Source: an uncultured Clostridia bacterium
GTDB taxonomy: Bacteria; Bacillota; Clostridia; Christensenellales; Aristaeellaceae
Direction of reading: 5' to 3'
Assembly (NCBI GenBank): GCA_937907055.1
Contig: CALCTW010000060.1
Span: forward strand, 1-42,803
DNA: 42,803 bases
Positions 23,954-32,724 of the stretch are shown here, in pieces. Made by a program: the position numbers and the translations under genes. Numbering within the stretch: the stretch's first letter is position 1; every line of letters starts with the position of its first letter. The notes under the pieces were generated by a model that was given only the letters and a program-made list of their open reading frames with translations, ran no database searches and had not been told where the DNA came from.

Positions 23954-24853
23954 ATGAAAGAGTGGATTCTGGCGATCCTGCGCGGCGCGGTGATCGGTCT
24001 GGCCAATGTGATCCCCGGTGTATCCGGCGGCACGATGATGGTCAGTATGGGCATTTATGACACCCTGCTTTATTGCATCAATCATCTGTTCAAGCAGTTC
24101 AAGAAGTGTGTAATGACGCTTCTTCCTTATGCCATCGGTCTTGTGGTCGCCATCCTGGTGGGGGCCAAGGTCCTGAAGGGCGCGTTTGAAAGCGAGATCT
24201 TCAAGCTGCCGACCAACACCTTGTTCATCGGTCTCATTCTGGGCAGTCTGCCGTTCATCCTGAAGGAGATGAAAGGGCTCAAGGCCAATAAGATCATCGC
24301 GGGCATCGTTTTCCTGGCGTTTTTCGCGCTGGTAGTGGGTCTCCGCCTGATCCAGAAGGAAAATATCCTTGAGAATTTCACCCTGAATGTGTGGGAGATC
24401 CTCAAGCTCTTCCTGCTGGGCGCCATGGCCAGCGCGGCAATGGTGGTGCCGGGTGTGAGCGGCAGTATGCTGCTCAAGACCTTTGGTTATTATGATGTTG
24501 TGGTCACGCAGGGCGTTTCCGGCCTGATGGAAGGTGTTGCCGCCGGCAACTGGAGCCTTGTGCTGGAAAAGGCGGGCGTCCTCATTCCCTTCGCGGTCGG
24601 CATCGTGGTGGGCATTTTCGCCATTGCCAAGCTGATCGAGATGCTCTTCAAAAAGTGGAAGTTCTATACCTACTGCGGCATTCTGGGCATGGTGGTCGCG
24701 TCGCCTGTGGTCATCCTGATGGACGGCGGCCTGTATACCAACATGGCGTGGTATGTGATCGTCCTCAGTGTCGTGTTCCTGGCCGCCGGTGTGTGGATCG
24801 CCGTTCTGTTCGGTGAAAAGCCGCCGGTCGATGTGAATGCTGAAAAGCATTGA
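23954..24853 (+). CDS. DUF368 membrane protein (polyprenyl-phosphate transporter-like)
   Basis: A 299-residue protein with about eight to nine transmembrane helices and the family's duplicated motif, GLANVIPGVSGGTMM at 16-30 and MVVPGVSGSMLLKTFGYYD in the second half. DUF368 proteins have been linked to recycling of undecaprenyl phosphate across the membrane in other bacteria, together with DedA proteins. AAAGGAAG lies upstream of the ATG. It follows the PHP phosphatase after 21 bases, so the pair is probably one operon, which fits a shared link to cell-envelope polysaccharides. A terminator follows. The stop is TGA. Confidence 0.87.
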   Translation: MKEWILAILRGAVIGLANVIPGVSGGTMMVSMGIYDTLLYCINHLFKQFKKCVMTLLPYAIGLVVAILVGAKVLKGAFESEIFKLPTNTLFIGLILGSLPFILKEMKGLKANKIIAGIVFLAFFALVVGLRLIQKENILENFTLNVWEILKLFLLGAMASAAMVVPGVSGSMLLKTFGYYDVVVTQGVSGLMEGVAAGNWSLVLEKAGVLIPFAVGIVVGIFAIAKLIEMLFKKWKFYTYCGILGMVVASPVVILMDGGLYTNMAWYVIVLSVVFLAAGVWIAVLFGEKPPVDVNAEKH

Positions 24854-24893
24854 TCCTTGCCGCTTGAGTCAGGGCAAAGACATCAAACAGAAA

Positions 24894-24925
24894 CAGTCTC
24901 CGGAGCGTTTTCCGGAGGCTGTTTT
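24894..24925 (+). terminator. Terminator after the DUF368 gene
   Basis: CTCCGGA and TCCGGAG arms within AGTCTCCGGA/TTCCGGAGGCT, followed by GTTTTG. Confidence 0.75.
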
Positions 24926-24969
24926 GTGTTTTCGGAAGCATGAAAATCACACTTGCCGAGGAGGCATAA

Positions 24970-25023
24970 AATGTATACAAGATATTGTTATCAAATCCGA
25001 AGGTTTGCTTTATTGTATACATT
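24970..25023. promoter_or_regulatory. Paired TGTATACA operator-like sites upstream of guaB
   Basis: AATGTATACAA at 24970-24980 and TTGTATACATT at 25013-25023 form an 11-base inverted repeat with a 32-base spacer. Each arm carries the palindrome TGTATACA, and the two centres are 42 bases apart, about four helical turns. This resembles paired sites of a GntR-like repressor, though no regulator is identified. Confidence 0.55.
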
Positions 25024-25062
25024 AATTTGTGTTAAAAGGCGAACAATCAACCCAAAAAACAC

Positions 25063-25091
25063 TTGATTTTTAGGCGGATCATCTGTATAAT
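25063..25091 (+). promoter_or_regulatory. Promoter of guaB
   Basis: TTGATT at 25063-25068, a 17-base spacer and TATAAT at 25086-25091. Confidence 0.8.
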
Positions 25092-25150
25092 TTGTGCTTA
25101 ATAAAGGCCTTTCCGGGCATGAACCGCGGCTTTTGCAAGGAGGAGACTCA

Positions 25151-26668
25151 ATGGCAATTTTCTACGAAGAACCTTCCCGTACATTCAGTGAATATCTGCT
25201 GATCCCCGGTTATACCGGTCCCGATAATATCCCTGCCAATGTGTCGCTGAAGACACCGCTCGTCAAGTTCAGGAAGGGTGAGGAATCCGCCATCACCATG
25301 AACATCCCCATGGTCTCCGCGATCATGCAGAGCGTCTCCGATGACAAGCTGGCCATCGCTCTGGCGAAGGAGGGCGGCGTTTCTTTCATCTACGGCAGCC
25401 AGAGCATCCAGAGCGAAGCTGAAATGGTTCGCCGTGTCAAGAACTACAAAGCCGGTTTCGTGGCCAGCGACAGCAACCTGAGCCCCGATGCCACGCTGGC
25501 GGATGTGCTGGCCATCAAGGAAAATACCGGTCACAGCACCATCGCCATCACCGAGGACGGCACGCAGAACGGCAAGCTGGTGGGTATCGTCACCAGCCGT
25601 GACTATCGTGTCAGCCGTATGGATACAGACACCAAGGTCAGCACCTTCATGACCCCCATCGAGAAGATGGTGACCGCTCCCGAAGGCACCAGCCTGAAGG
25701 AAGCCAACAACATCATCTGGGATCACAAGCTCAATGCTCTGCCCATCGTAGATAAAGAGGGCCGTCTTACCAGCTTCGTGTTCCGCAAGGACTACGATCA
25801 GCATAAGGAAAACCCCAATGAGCTGCTGGATGCCAACAAGCGCTATGTTGTTGGCGCCGGTATCAACAGCCGCGACTACGCGGAGCGTATCCCCGCCCTG
25901 CTGGATGCCGGTGTGGATGTGCTGTGCATCGACTCCTCCGAAGGCTATACTGTCTGGCAGGCCAAGACCATCGCGTGGGTGCGTGAGCACTATGGCGACA
26001 CCGTGAAGATCGGCGCCGGCAACGTGGTCGACCGCGAAGGCTTCCTGTTCCTGGCGGAAGCGGGTGCCGACTTTGTGAAGATCGGTATCGGCGGCGGCTC
26101 CATCTGCATCACCCGTGAGACCAAGGGTATCGGCCGCGGACAGGCGACTTCCGTTATCGAAGTGGCCAAGGCTCGTGACGAATACTTCCAGAAGACCGGT
26201 GTTTACATCCCCATCTGTTCTGACGGCGGTATCGTGTACGACTACCACATCACCCTGGCGCTGGCCATGGGCGCAGATTTCTGCATGCTGGGCCGTTACT
26301 TCAGCCGTTTCGATGAAAGCCCCACCAACAAGGTCATGATCGGCGGCAACATCATGAAGGAATACTGGGGTGAAGGTTCCGCCCGTGCCCGCAACTGGCA
26401 GCGTTACGATCTGGGCGGCGCCGGCAAGCTGAGCTTTGAAGAGGGCGTGGACAGCTACGTTCCCTATGCCGGTTCCCTGCATGATAACGTGGGTGTCACC
26501 CTGAGCAAGGTGCGCAGCACCATGTGCAACTGCGGCGCGCTGACGATTCCCGAACTGCAGGATAAGGCCAAGCTGACCCTCGTGAGCAGCGTCTCCATCG
26601 TCGAAGGCGGCGCGCACGATGTTGTGCTGAAGGACAGCGTTTCCATGGTGGGCCGTTCCGGCAAATAA
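25151..26668 (+). CDS. guaB: IMP dehydrogenase
   Basis: This 505-residue enzyme oxidises IMP to XMP with NAD+, the committed step of GMP synthesis. The TIM-barrel core is interrupted by two CBS domains (about 105-225; DATLADVLAIKENTGHSTIA and LKEANNIIWDHKLNALPIVD). The catalytic loop GGGSICITRETKGIGRGQ holds Cys319, the covalent nucleophile, and the Asp/Gly-rich IMP-binding segment SDGGI follows. The N-terminus (EEPSRTFSEYLLIPGYTG) is the form I associate with Clostridia. ATG at 25151 has AAGGAGGAGA upstream; longer in-frame starts are unlikely. Two terminators follow. The stop is TAA. Confidence 0.95.
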   Translation: MAIFYEEPSRTFSEYLLIPGYTGPDNIPANVSLKTPLVKFRKGEESAITMNIPMVSAIMQSVSDDKLAIALAKEGGVSFIYGSQSIQSEAEMVRRVKNYKAGFVASDSNLSPDATLADVLAIKENTGHSTIAITEDGTQNGKLVGIVTSRDYRVSRMDTDTKVSTFMTPIEKMVTAPEGTSLKEANNIIWDHKLNALPIVDKEGRLTSFVFRKDYDQHKENPNELLDANKRYVVGAGINSRDYAERIPALLDAGVDVLCIDSSEGYTVWQAKTIAWVREHYGDTVKIGAGNVVDREGFLFLAEAGADFVKIGIGGGSICITRETKGIGRGQATSVIEVAKARDEYFQKTGVYIPICSDGGIVYDYHITLALAMGADFCMLGRYFSRFDESPTNKVMIGGNIMKEYWGEGSARARNWQRYDLGGAGKLSFEEGVDSYVPYAGSLHDNVGVTLSKVRSTMCNCGALTIPELQDKAKLTLVSSVSIVEGGAHDVVLKDSVSMVGRSGK

Positions 26669-26688
26669 CTTTCATAGCATCAATGATC

Positions 26689-26716
26689 AGGCTCCGGTGA
26701 GAACCGGGGCCTTTTT
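26689..26716 (+). terminator. First terminator of guaB
   Basis: AGGCTCCGGT and ACCGGGGCCT arms followed by TTTTTC. Confidence 0.8.
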
Positions 26717-26720
26717 CAAT

Positions 26721-26746
26721 ACTCCGGTGGGATCCGGAGTCTTTTT
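26721..26746 (+). terminator. Second terminator of guaB
   Basis: ACTCCGG and CCGGAGT arms followed by CTTTTT, directly after the first terminator. Confidence 0.85.
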
Positions 26747-26764
26747 ATATACTTTATTATCAAC

Positions 26765-26795
26765 AAAAAAGAAAACCCTTCTCAGACGAGAAGGG
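26765..26795 (-). terminator. Terminator of the leftward XRE regulator gene
   Basis: On the minus strand CCCTTCTC and GAGAAGGG pair around a four-base loop and are followed by TTTTCTTTTTTG. Confidence 0.85.
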
Positions 26796-26801
26796 CGGTG
26801 A

Positions 26802-27419
26802 TCATCGGTCTTTGGCACGTTTGGGCTTTCTGGAGCCTTTGACATGATGACGCAGGATGAACCACAGGATGAAGAGGATCTGCAGTACACCGGCGACGAT
26901 ATAAATGATGTAGAACCCCGGCAGCGGGCCGTTGACAAGGCAGGTGAGATGCAGCGATATGGCGCATCCCCACACCAGCAGGCTGACAGCCGCGCAGCGA
27001 ACAGCGTTGGAACACCAGAGCCCCGCGAAGACGGTGGAAAGAATGCCGCACACCGGGATGGCATAAATAAAGCAAAGCCATTTGCCCCGAAGCGCTGGCG
27101 CTGACAATACGAGGATAAAGAAAACGACGGTCGCGACCAGCCATACGAGCCCTGTGGAAAGCAGAAATACGAGGGTATGCAGCTTTTTGCGCGCGGGGCG
27201 GGGGGCATCGGCGAGCAGATCCGAAACCGTGATGTGATAAAGCTCCGCGATCCTCTGCAGCACGTAAATGTCGGGAACGCCTTCAGCCCGCTCCCATTTG
27301 GAAATGGATTTATCGGAATAACTCAGCAGCTCGGCCAGTTCGGATTGCGTGTGTCCGGCTTCCCTGCGGTAGAATGACAGATTGCGCGCGATGTTTTCAC
27401 GAAGTGTGGTTTCTTCCAT
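26802..27419 (-). CDS. XRE-family regulator with C-terminal membrane helices
   Basis: A 205-residue protein. Residues 8-62 are an XRE helix-turn-helix (RREAGHTQSELAELLSYSDK followed by SISKWERAEGVPDIYVLQRI), and about five transmembrane helices follow from residue 75, ending in a basic tail. Such membrane-tethered XRE proteins are common in Clostridia and probably pass an envelope signal to DNA, but the signal is unknown. ATG at 27419 follows AAGGAGGGACCC. A promoter lies at 27446-27474. It diverges from the EamA gene, which it might control. The stop is TGA. Confidence 0.85.
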   Translation of the reverse strand: MEETTLRENIARNLSFYRREAGHTQSELAELLSYSDKSISKWERAEGVPDIYVLQRIAELYHITVSDLLADAPRPARKKLHTLVFLLSTGLVWLVATVVFFILVLSAPALRGKWLCFIYAIPVCGILSTVFAGLWCSNAVRCAAVSLLVWGCAISLHLTCLVNGPLPGFYIIYIVAGVLQILFILWFILRHHVKGSRKPKRAKDR

Positions 27420-27445
27420 GGGTCCCTCCTTGAAAAGTTCAATGC

Positions 27446-27474
27446 ATTTTAGCATAAAAGGTGTTGTTTTGCAA
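27446..27474 (-). promoter_or_regulatory. Promoter of the XRE regulator gene
   Basis: On the minus strand TTGCAA (27474-27469), a 17-base spacer and TAAAAT (27451-27446). Confidence 0.65.
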
Positions 27475-27600
27475 TGAATCGCACGCTCGCAAATTCATCT
27501 GTTCTGCTGATGTTTTTTTATGAGTTATCTGTCAAAAACACGCGCGCTGTGATAAAATGATTCAGCCGTATGCTCATAAGAGCATGGTCAAGGAGGTCAT

Positions 27601-28449
27601 ATGATTTTTCTGATTCTGGCGATCCTGAGCAGTACAGCGGTCTCTGTGGTCATGAGGCTCAGCGAAAAGCATATCAGGAGCAAGACCGGTATGCTGATGA
27701 TGAACTATATCGTCTGCTCTGTTCTCGCTTTTGCGCTGATCCCTGCAAAGGAGAATCTGCCGCAGGTCTTTTCCGGGCAGAATAACGGTTCCTTCGCCTT
27801 ATGGCTGGGATTGATCAATGGTTTTCTGTATCTTGTCAGCTTCATGCTGCTGCAGTGGAATGTCTCGCATAACGGTGTCGTGCTTTCGGCGCTGTTCATG
27901 AAGCTGGGGATCCTTGTTCCCATCGTTGTGGCTATGATCGTTTTCAGGGAAACACCGGGCGTACTACAGTGGGTCGGTATCGCGGCCGCGCTCGCGGCCA
28001 TCCTGATCATGAATCTGGGCAAAGGGCAGAGCCTGGGAAAAGCCGCGCCGGGATTGATCGCGCTGCTGGTCATCGGCGGCGGCGGTGACGCGCTGTCAAA
28101 GGTCTATGAGCAGCTGGGCAACGCCGAATACAAGGATGCTTTCCTGCTGTTCACCTTTTTCTCCGCGCTGCTGCTCTGCACCCTGTTCTGGTTCATCCGT
28201 GACCGCCATTTCAGCATGAAGGACGCGCTTTTCGGTGTCCTGATCGGCGTTCCCAATTACCTGTCTGCGCGTTTCCTGCTTCATTCGCTGGAGAGCGTAC
28301 CCGCGGTCGTTGCCTATCCCACCTACAGTGCTGCCACCATCATCCTGATCACCGGTGTGGGCGTACTGGCCTTTAAAGAAAAACTGAACAGCCGCAAGAT
28401 CATCGGTCTGGTCATCATTCTGGCCGCGCTCGTGCTGCTGAATCTTTGA
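27601..28449 (+). CDS. EamA/DMT family transporter
   Basis: A 282-residue protein with ten predicted transmembrane helices in two five-helix halves, as in drug/metabolite transporters of the EamA type. The first half ends with an ETPGVLQWVGIAAALAAILI segment and the second with KEKLNSRKIIGLVIILAALV, the matching ends of the duplicated unit. The substrate cannot be inferred. ATG at 27601 follows AAGGAGG at short spacing. It is divergent from the XRE regulator, with a terminator after it. The stop is TGA. Confidence 0.85.
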   Translation: MIFLILAILSSTAVSVVMRLSEKHIRSKTGMLMMNYIVCSVLAFALIPAKENLPQVFSGQNNGSFALWLGLINGFLYLVSFMLLQWNVSHNGVVLSALFMKLGILVPIVVAMIVFRETPGVLQWVGIAAALAAILIMNLGKGQSLGKAAPGLIALLVIGGGGDALSKVYEQLGNAEYKDAFLLFTFFSALLLCTLFWFIRDRHFSMKDALFGVLIGVPNYLSARFLLHSLESVPAVVAYPTYSAATIILITGVGVLAFKEKLNSRKIIGLVIILAALVLLNL

Positions 28450-28496
28450 TCGCGGAATTGTAAAAAACAAAAGAACATACATCTGAAAATCATCGC

Positions 28497-28536
28497 GGGA
28501 GACGCTGCCCGGCAGGCGCGTCTCCTGTTTTTTTTA
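28497..28536 (+). terminator. Terminator after the EamA gene
   Basis: GGAGACGC and GCGTCTCC arms followed by a run of eight T. Confidence 0.9.
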
Positions 28537-28604
28537 TCCGTGAGACCGCCGACCGTTCAATTTACAGTTGTCCATAAGATCCCGCCGCGAAAATCGCTTC
28601 TGTC

Positions 28605-28735
28605 ATCACAGGTTCTCCAAACCCTTGAAAAATAAGAACTCTACTCTCAGTAGAGAACGCGGAAACAGGGGTAGAGAGCGATTCCTTGAGGGTAGGTTGC
28701 CGTTTGGAGCCTCCTGTGGTAGGGTTTTCGCAGTG
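28605..28735 (+). ncRNA. Structured leader RNA before the PAP2-like gene
   Basis: The 200 bases before the gene at 28747 hold nested helices: CTCCAAAC (about 28615) pairs with GTTTGGAG (about 28703), enclosing a hairpin CTACT-CTC-AGTAG near 28637 and conserved-looking purine-rich joins such as CGCGGAAACAGGGG. This looks like a folded cis-acting RNA. I could not match it to a known riboswitch by eye. The gap 28450-28604 otherwise holds only the EamA terminator. Confidence 0.4.
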
Positions 28736-28746
28736 AGGTGATGAAC

Positions 28747-29397
28747 ATGAATTGTGAAATGACGACCCTGCGCCCCTTGATCGTATCCGGTGACAAACTG
28801 AATTGTAAAAAAGAAAAGACCGCTTCTCCTGCAGGGATCCTTGCCGCCATGACCCGTGTGATCACAGTACCGCCTTTTATGGCCGCGGTGCTGGTAGGGA
28901 CCATGCATCTGCTGAGCGGAGATTTCACTCTTTTTTCTTTAGCGCATTTCATTTTCTTTCTTTCCGTGCTGCCGCTGATGAGTTATCCCGTCTCCTGGAT
29001 CGTGCCTTCGATCCGCAGGAAGGGGAGGGACGGTCAGCGCAAACTGGCGACGCTCGTTACGGTGATCGGTTATGTACTGCTGACGGTCTATTGCCTGATC
29101 GTGCGGTCTCCGTTAAGAGAGATGATCATCTGCATGACGTATCTTGGCAGCGGTATCATGACCGCTGTTCTCAGCTATGGCTTTCACTTTAAGAGCAGCG
29201 GTCACACCTGCGGGTTCTCCGGCCCCATTGCCATGCTGGCTTTCCGTGTCAGTCCGTGGAGCCTTCTGCTCTACGTACTCATCGTGCCGGTAGTCTGGAG
29301 CAGTATCCGCCTCAGACGACATACCCCCGCGCAGCTGCTGGTCGGCGCGCTGATCCCTGTGGTGATCATGACCGTGCTCATTCTCTGCTTTGGCTGA
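28747..29397 (+). CDS. PAP2-like membrane phosphatase
   Basis: A 216-residue protein with about six transmembrane helices. It has the hallmarks of the phosphatidic acid phosphatase 2 superfamily: SSGHTCGFSGP (the SGH motif) and SSIRLRRHTPAQLLVGALI (the RxxxxxH motif, where the His is the nucleophile). The first KXXXXXXRP motif is not obvious, so activity is uncertain. Possible substrates are lipid or polyprenyl phosphates. ATG at 28747 has GAGG eight bases upstream; GTG 28738 and ATG 28741 are alternatives. It follows a structured leader. A terminator lies at 29424-29448. The stop is TGA. Confidence 0.72.
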   Translation: MNCEMTTLRPLIVSGDKLNCKKEKTASPAGILAAMTRVITVPPFMAAVLVGTMHLLSGDFTLFSLAHFIFFLSVLPLMSYPVSWIVPSIRRKGRDGQRKLATLVTVIGYVLLTVYCLIVRSPLREMIICMTYLGSGIMTAVLSYGFHFKSSGHTCGFSGPIAMLAFRVSPWSLLLYVLIVPVVWSSIRLRRHTPAQLLVGALIPVVIMTVLILCFG

Positions 29398-29423
29398 AAC
29401 AGGATCAGAATCATTATTTGCAA

Positions 29424-29448
29424 AGCGCGCTTCCGGGCGCGTTTTTTT
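29424..29448 (+). terminator. Terminator after the PAP2-like gene
   Basis: GCGCGC and GGGCGCG arms with a four-base loop and seven T. Confidence 0.8.
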
Positions 29449-29509
29449 ATTTTGCGCTCAGGCAAAAAACCTCCGCGGGACGGGGGATCTGCCTGTAACA
29501 GATAATTAA

Positions 29510-29538
29510 TTGTCCAAATCTGAAAAGTGTGGTAATAT
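29510..29538 (+). promoter_or_regulatory. Promoter of trkA-trkH
   Basis: TTGTCC at 29510-29515, a 17-base spacer and TAATAT at 29533-29538. A small hairpin GTTCAC-CTCT-GTGAAC lies at the expected transcript start (about 29545-29560). Confidence 0.65.
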
Positions 29539-29682
29539 AGAAATGTTCACCTCTGTGAACGTATAAACATTTACGCGAATATCCCGGGTTCCGGTCACAG
29601 TCATTTACGATAAACGTTCTGTAAGATCTCAAACACCTTATGCCGGTCATGTTTTCTGATGCCGGCATTCCACGGAGGAAAC

Positions 29683-31059
29683 ATGCGGATTGTCATTTTG
29701 GGCGAAGGCAAACTGGGCACCGCGCTCACAGGCCGCCTGATCGCTGAAAAGCATGATGTTGTGGTCATCGACCCCAATGAAAATGTACTGGCAAAAAATG
29801 AAGATGTACTGGACGCGCTCTTCATCAAGGGCAGCGGTGTCAATGTGGAATCGCTGAATGAAGCGAATATCAAAAAGGCGGATGTGGTCATTGCCACTAC
29901 GCAGAGCGATGAGACCAACATGCTCAGCTGCCTGACAGCCAAGAAGCTGGGGGCCTCTTATGCCATCGCGCGTATCCGCGATCCGCAGTATCTTCCCAGC
30001 CTTTCCTTCCTTCAGAAGGAACTTGGCATCGATTATCCTGTCAATCCGGAACGCGCTACCGCAAGGGAGATCAGCCGTATGCTGCGTTTCCCGTTTGCCG
30101 ATAATATCGAGACCTTCGCGCGCGGACGCGTGGAGATGATGGACTTTAAAGCCACCGAGAACGATCCGCTCGTCAATATTCCGCTGAAGGATATCTATTC
30201 GCGCAATCGCACGCTGCCGCAGGTGCTGATCTGCGCGGTGGAGCACGAAGGGCAGTGCATCATTCCGAAGGGTGATTTCATCATCCGTCCCGGCGATCAG
30301 GTGCATGTGATGGCGGACGTTGCCGATATCACCCAGTTCTTCAAGGCGCTCGGCAAGGATACCGGGCGTGTCCGTAACGTGATGATCATGGGCGGCAGCC
30401 GCATCAGCTATTATCTGGCGGATATGCTGCTGAATATGAATATCGGTGTCACCATCATCGAGATCGATGAAAAGAAGGCGCGCACGCTGGCGGAGGAACT
30501 GCCCAAGGCCTCTGTCATTCAGGGAGACGGTACCGATCAGGAACTCCTCCTCAGCGAAGGCATGCCGGATATGGATGCCTTTATCACGCTTTCAGGCCGT
30601 GATGAGGATAATCTGATGAGCGGCCTGTATGCCGCCCAGATGGGCGTCAAAAAGGTGATCGTGAAAAACAATCACAGCAGCTACGGCGCGATGATCGGCA
30701 AGCTCGGTCTGAGCAGCATGGTGAATCCGCAGACCATTACCTGCAACAGCATCATGCGTACTGTCCGCGCGCGCGACCGCCGCGCCAACAGCACCGTGCA
30801 GCGCATGTACCGCCTCATGAACGGCGGCGCGGAAGCGCTGGAATTTATCGCCGACACGAAAGCCGCCTATCTGCATACGCCGCTCCGCGATCTGCAGGTG
30901 GCGGATGACTGTCTGATCGGTGTCATCGTGCGTGATAATACCGTCCTGATCCCCTTCGGTAATGATACGATCGAGCCCGGTGATCATGTGATGGTCATCA
31001 GCAAAGAGGAAGGATTGAGCTCGCTTGATCAGGTGCTGAGCAAGAAGAGCATGCTATGA
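29683..31059 (+). CDS. trkA: Trk potassium uptake regulatory subunit TrkA
   Basis: A 458-residue peripheral protein with two RCK units, each with a Rossmann-type nucleotide-binding domain and a C-terminal ligand domain. The first begins MRIVILGEGKLGTALTGRL (GxGxxG at 7-12) with the acidic VVIDPNEN strand end; the second begins NVMIMGGSRISYYLADMLL near residue 228. It gates the TrkH channel in response to NAD(H), ATP/ADP or cyclic di-AMP, depending on the lineage. ATG at 29683 follows GGAGG; an earlier in-frame start adds eight poor residues. The stop codon overlaps the trkH start (ATGA). The stop is TGA. Confidence 0.94.
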   Translation: MRIVILGEGKLGTALTGRLIAEKHDVVVIDPNENVLAKNEDVLDALFIKGSGVNVESLNEANIKKADVVIATTQSDETNMLSCLTAKKLGASYAIARIRDPQYLPSLSFLQKELGIDYPVNPERATAREISRMLRFPFADNIETFARGRVEMMDFKATENDPLVNIPLKDIYSRNRTLPQVLICAVEHEGQCIIPKGDFIIRPGDQVHVMADVADITQFFKALGKDTGRVRNVMIMGGSRISYYLADMLLNMNIGVTIIEIDEKKARTLAEELPKASVIQGDGTDQELLLSEGMPDMDAFITLSGRDEDNLMSGLYAAQMGVKKVIVKNNHSSYGAMIGKLGLSSMVNPQTITCNSIMRTVRARDRRANSTVQRMYRLMNGGAEALEFIADTKAAYLHTPLRDLQVADDCLIGVIVRDNTVLIPFGNDTIEPGDHVMVISKEEGLSSLDQVLSKKSML

Positions 31060-32510
31060 ACAAAAGGCTTGTATTAAAGCTGCTGGGCGGTCTGACCGCG
31101 CTGGAGGGCCTCTTCATGCTCCCGGCCGTCCTGGTGGCGCTGCTGTATGGGGAGGATTGCATTGCTTTCCTCTACACCATGGGCATCACACTGGTGCTGG
31201 GGGTGCCCATTTGGATGTGCGCTGATCCGGGCGCGAAAAACCTGAATGCCAAGGACGGTCTGGCTGTGGCCGGGATCAGCTGGATCCTCATGTCCTTCTT
31301 CGGCTGTCTGCCGTTCGTTTTTTCAGGCGAGATCCCAAGTCTGATCGATGCCTATTTTGAGACTGTCAGCGGCTTTACCACCACCGGCGCTTCCATCCTG
31401 ACCGATGTGGAATGCATGTCGCGTTCCATCCTGCTCTGGCGCAGCTTCACCCACTGGATCGGCGGTATGGGCGTTCTGGTCCTCACGCTGGCGCTGCTGC
31501 CCAAGGTAACAGGCCGCACCTCGCATCTGGCGCGCGCCGAGAGCCCCGGACCTGTTTTCAGCAAACTGGCGCCCAAGATGGGCGATACAGCCAAGATCCT
31601 GTATCTCATCTATGCCGCGCTCACGGTTCTTGAACTGATCTGCCTTCTCATTGCGGGCATGGAGCCTTATGACGCGGTGATCCATACCTTCTCCACCGCC
31701 GGTACGGGCGGTTTCAGCTGCCGGAATTATTCTCTCGGCGCGTACGGGCCCGCGGTACAGTGGGTGACAGCCGTATTTATGATGCTTTTCGGTGTCAACT
31801 TCGCGGTTTATTTCCACCTGCTGCGGCGTGAATTCGGCGCCGTGGGGAAGAGCGAGGAACTGTGGGTCTATCTGGGCATCGTTCTGGTCAGCACCATGGC
31901 CATCACCGTCAATATCCTGCCTGTGTACGGCAATGACTTCGGAACGGCGGTCCGTCTGGCTTATTTCCAGGTCAATACCATCACGTCCACGACCGGCTTC
32001 AATACAGCGGACTTTAATGTCTGGCCGCAGTTTTCCAGGCTGCTGCTCGTCATGCTCATGGTCTTTGGCGCGTGCGGCGGCAGCACAGCGGGCGGTCTCA
32101 AGGTCAGCCGTCTGGTCATGCTGTTCAAGGCGGCGGTGCGTGAAGTGCGCCATATGATCAGCCCCCGCAAGGTGGCTGTGGTGCGTATGGAGGGGAAGAC
32201 CGTGAAGGAGGAAACGCTTTCCTCCCTCGGCATCTATTTCTTTGTTTATTGTCTGCTGCTCATCATCGGTTCTGTCATTGTTTCTCTTGATCCCATTGAG
32301 GGGAATAACCTTACCACCTCCGTGACCACCACGCTCACCTGTATGGCCAATGTCGGCCCCGGTATGGGCAGCGTTGTCGGCCCGTGGGGCAATTTCAGCG
32401 GTTTCCAGCCCATCACAAAGATCGTATTGTCTTTGTATATGCTGGCAGGACGACTGGAATTCTACCCCATGCTGGTGCTCATCAGCCCGGCGCTCTGGCG
32501 TAAAAACTGA
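31056..32510 (+). CDS. trkH: Trk potassium uptake channel subunit TrkH
   Basis: A 484-residue membrane protein with four M1-P-M2 repeats. The four pore-loop segments are visible in order: SGFTTTGASIL, STAGTGGFSCRN, TITSTTGFNTADF and ANVGPGMGSV, whose Gly residues form the K+ filter. The segment ISPRKVAVVRMEGK fits the intracellular linker. It forms the K+ uptake system with TrkA, with which it overlaps by four bases. A terminator follows. The stop is TGA. Confidence 0.95.
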   Translation: MNKRLVLKLLGGLTALEGLFMLPAVLVALLYGEDCIAFLYTMGITLVLGVPIWMCADPGAKNLNAKDGLAVAGISWILMSFFGCLPFVFSGEIPSLIDAYFETVSGFTTTGASILTDVECMSRSILLWRSFTHWIGGMGVLVLTLALLPKVTGRTSHLARAESPGPVFSKLAPKMGDTAKILYLIYAALTVLELICLLIAGMEPYDAVIHTFSTAGTGGFSCRNYSLGAYGPAVQWVTAVFMMLFGVNFAVYFHLLRREFGAVGKSEELWVYLGIVLVSTMAITVNILPVYGNDFGTAVRLAYFQVNTITSTTGFNTADFNVWPQFSRLLLVMLMVFGACGGSTAGGLKVSRLVMLFKAAVREVRHMISPRKVAVVRMEGKTVKEETLSSLGIYFFVYCLLLIIGSVIVSLDPIEGNNLTTSVTTTLTCMANVGPGMGSVVGPWGNFSGFQPITKIVLSLYMLAGRLEFYPMLVLISPALWRKN

Positions 32511-32550
32511 AAAGCGGAAGCGTCTGCCGCGGCAGGACAGCGATCCTGTG

Positions 32551-32579
32551 AAGGCACCGGTCACGCCGGTGCCTTTTTG
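32551..32579 (+). terminator. Terminator of trkA-trkH
   Basis: AAGGCACCGG and CCGGTGCCTT arms, followed by TTTG. Confidence 0.9.
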
Positions 32580-32634
32580 TATTGTCTGATTCCCATAAAT
32601 GTGTAAATAATCGGCAATCTCAGGCGCTTTTTGA

Positions 32635-32664
32635 TAGACAAATCAAGATGGAATATGTTACAAT
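32635..32664 (+). promoter_or_regulatory. Promoter of the TIR/TPR-like giant gene
   Basis: TAGACA at 32635-32640, an 18-base spacer and TACAAT at 32659-32664. Confidence 0.55.
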
Positions 32665-32724
32665 GTAATTGTATAAATATGTCCGTAAAGTTGTATGGAC
32701 ATTGTTTCGGAGGACTGAAACATT

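Noticed and set aside
23051..24850. A 599-codon open frame on the minus strand
   Set aside because: It lies opposite the PHP phosphatase and DUF368 genes, which have clear families and ribosome binding sites. Its protein is rich in His, Gln and Asp without a recognisable family.
25148..26617. A 489-codon open frame on the minus strand
   Set aside because: It is a mirror of guaB, whose codon use leaves the opposite strand open.
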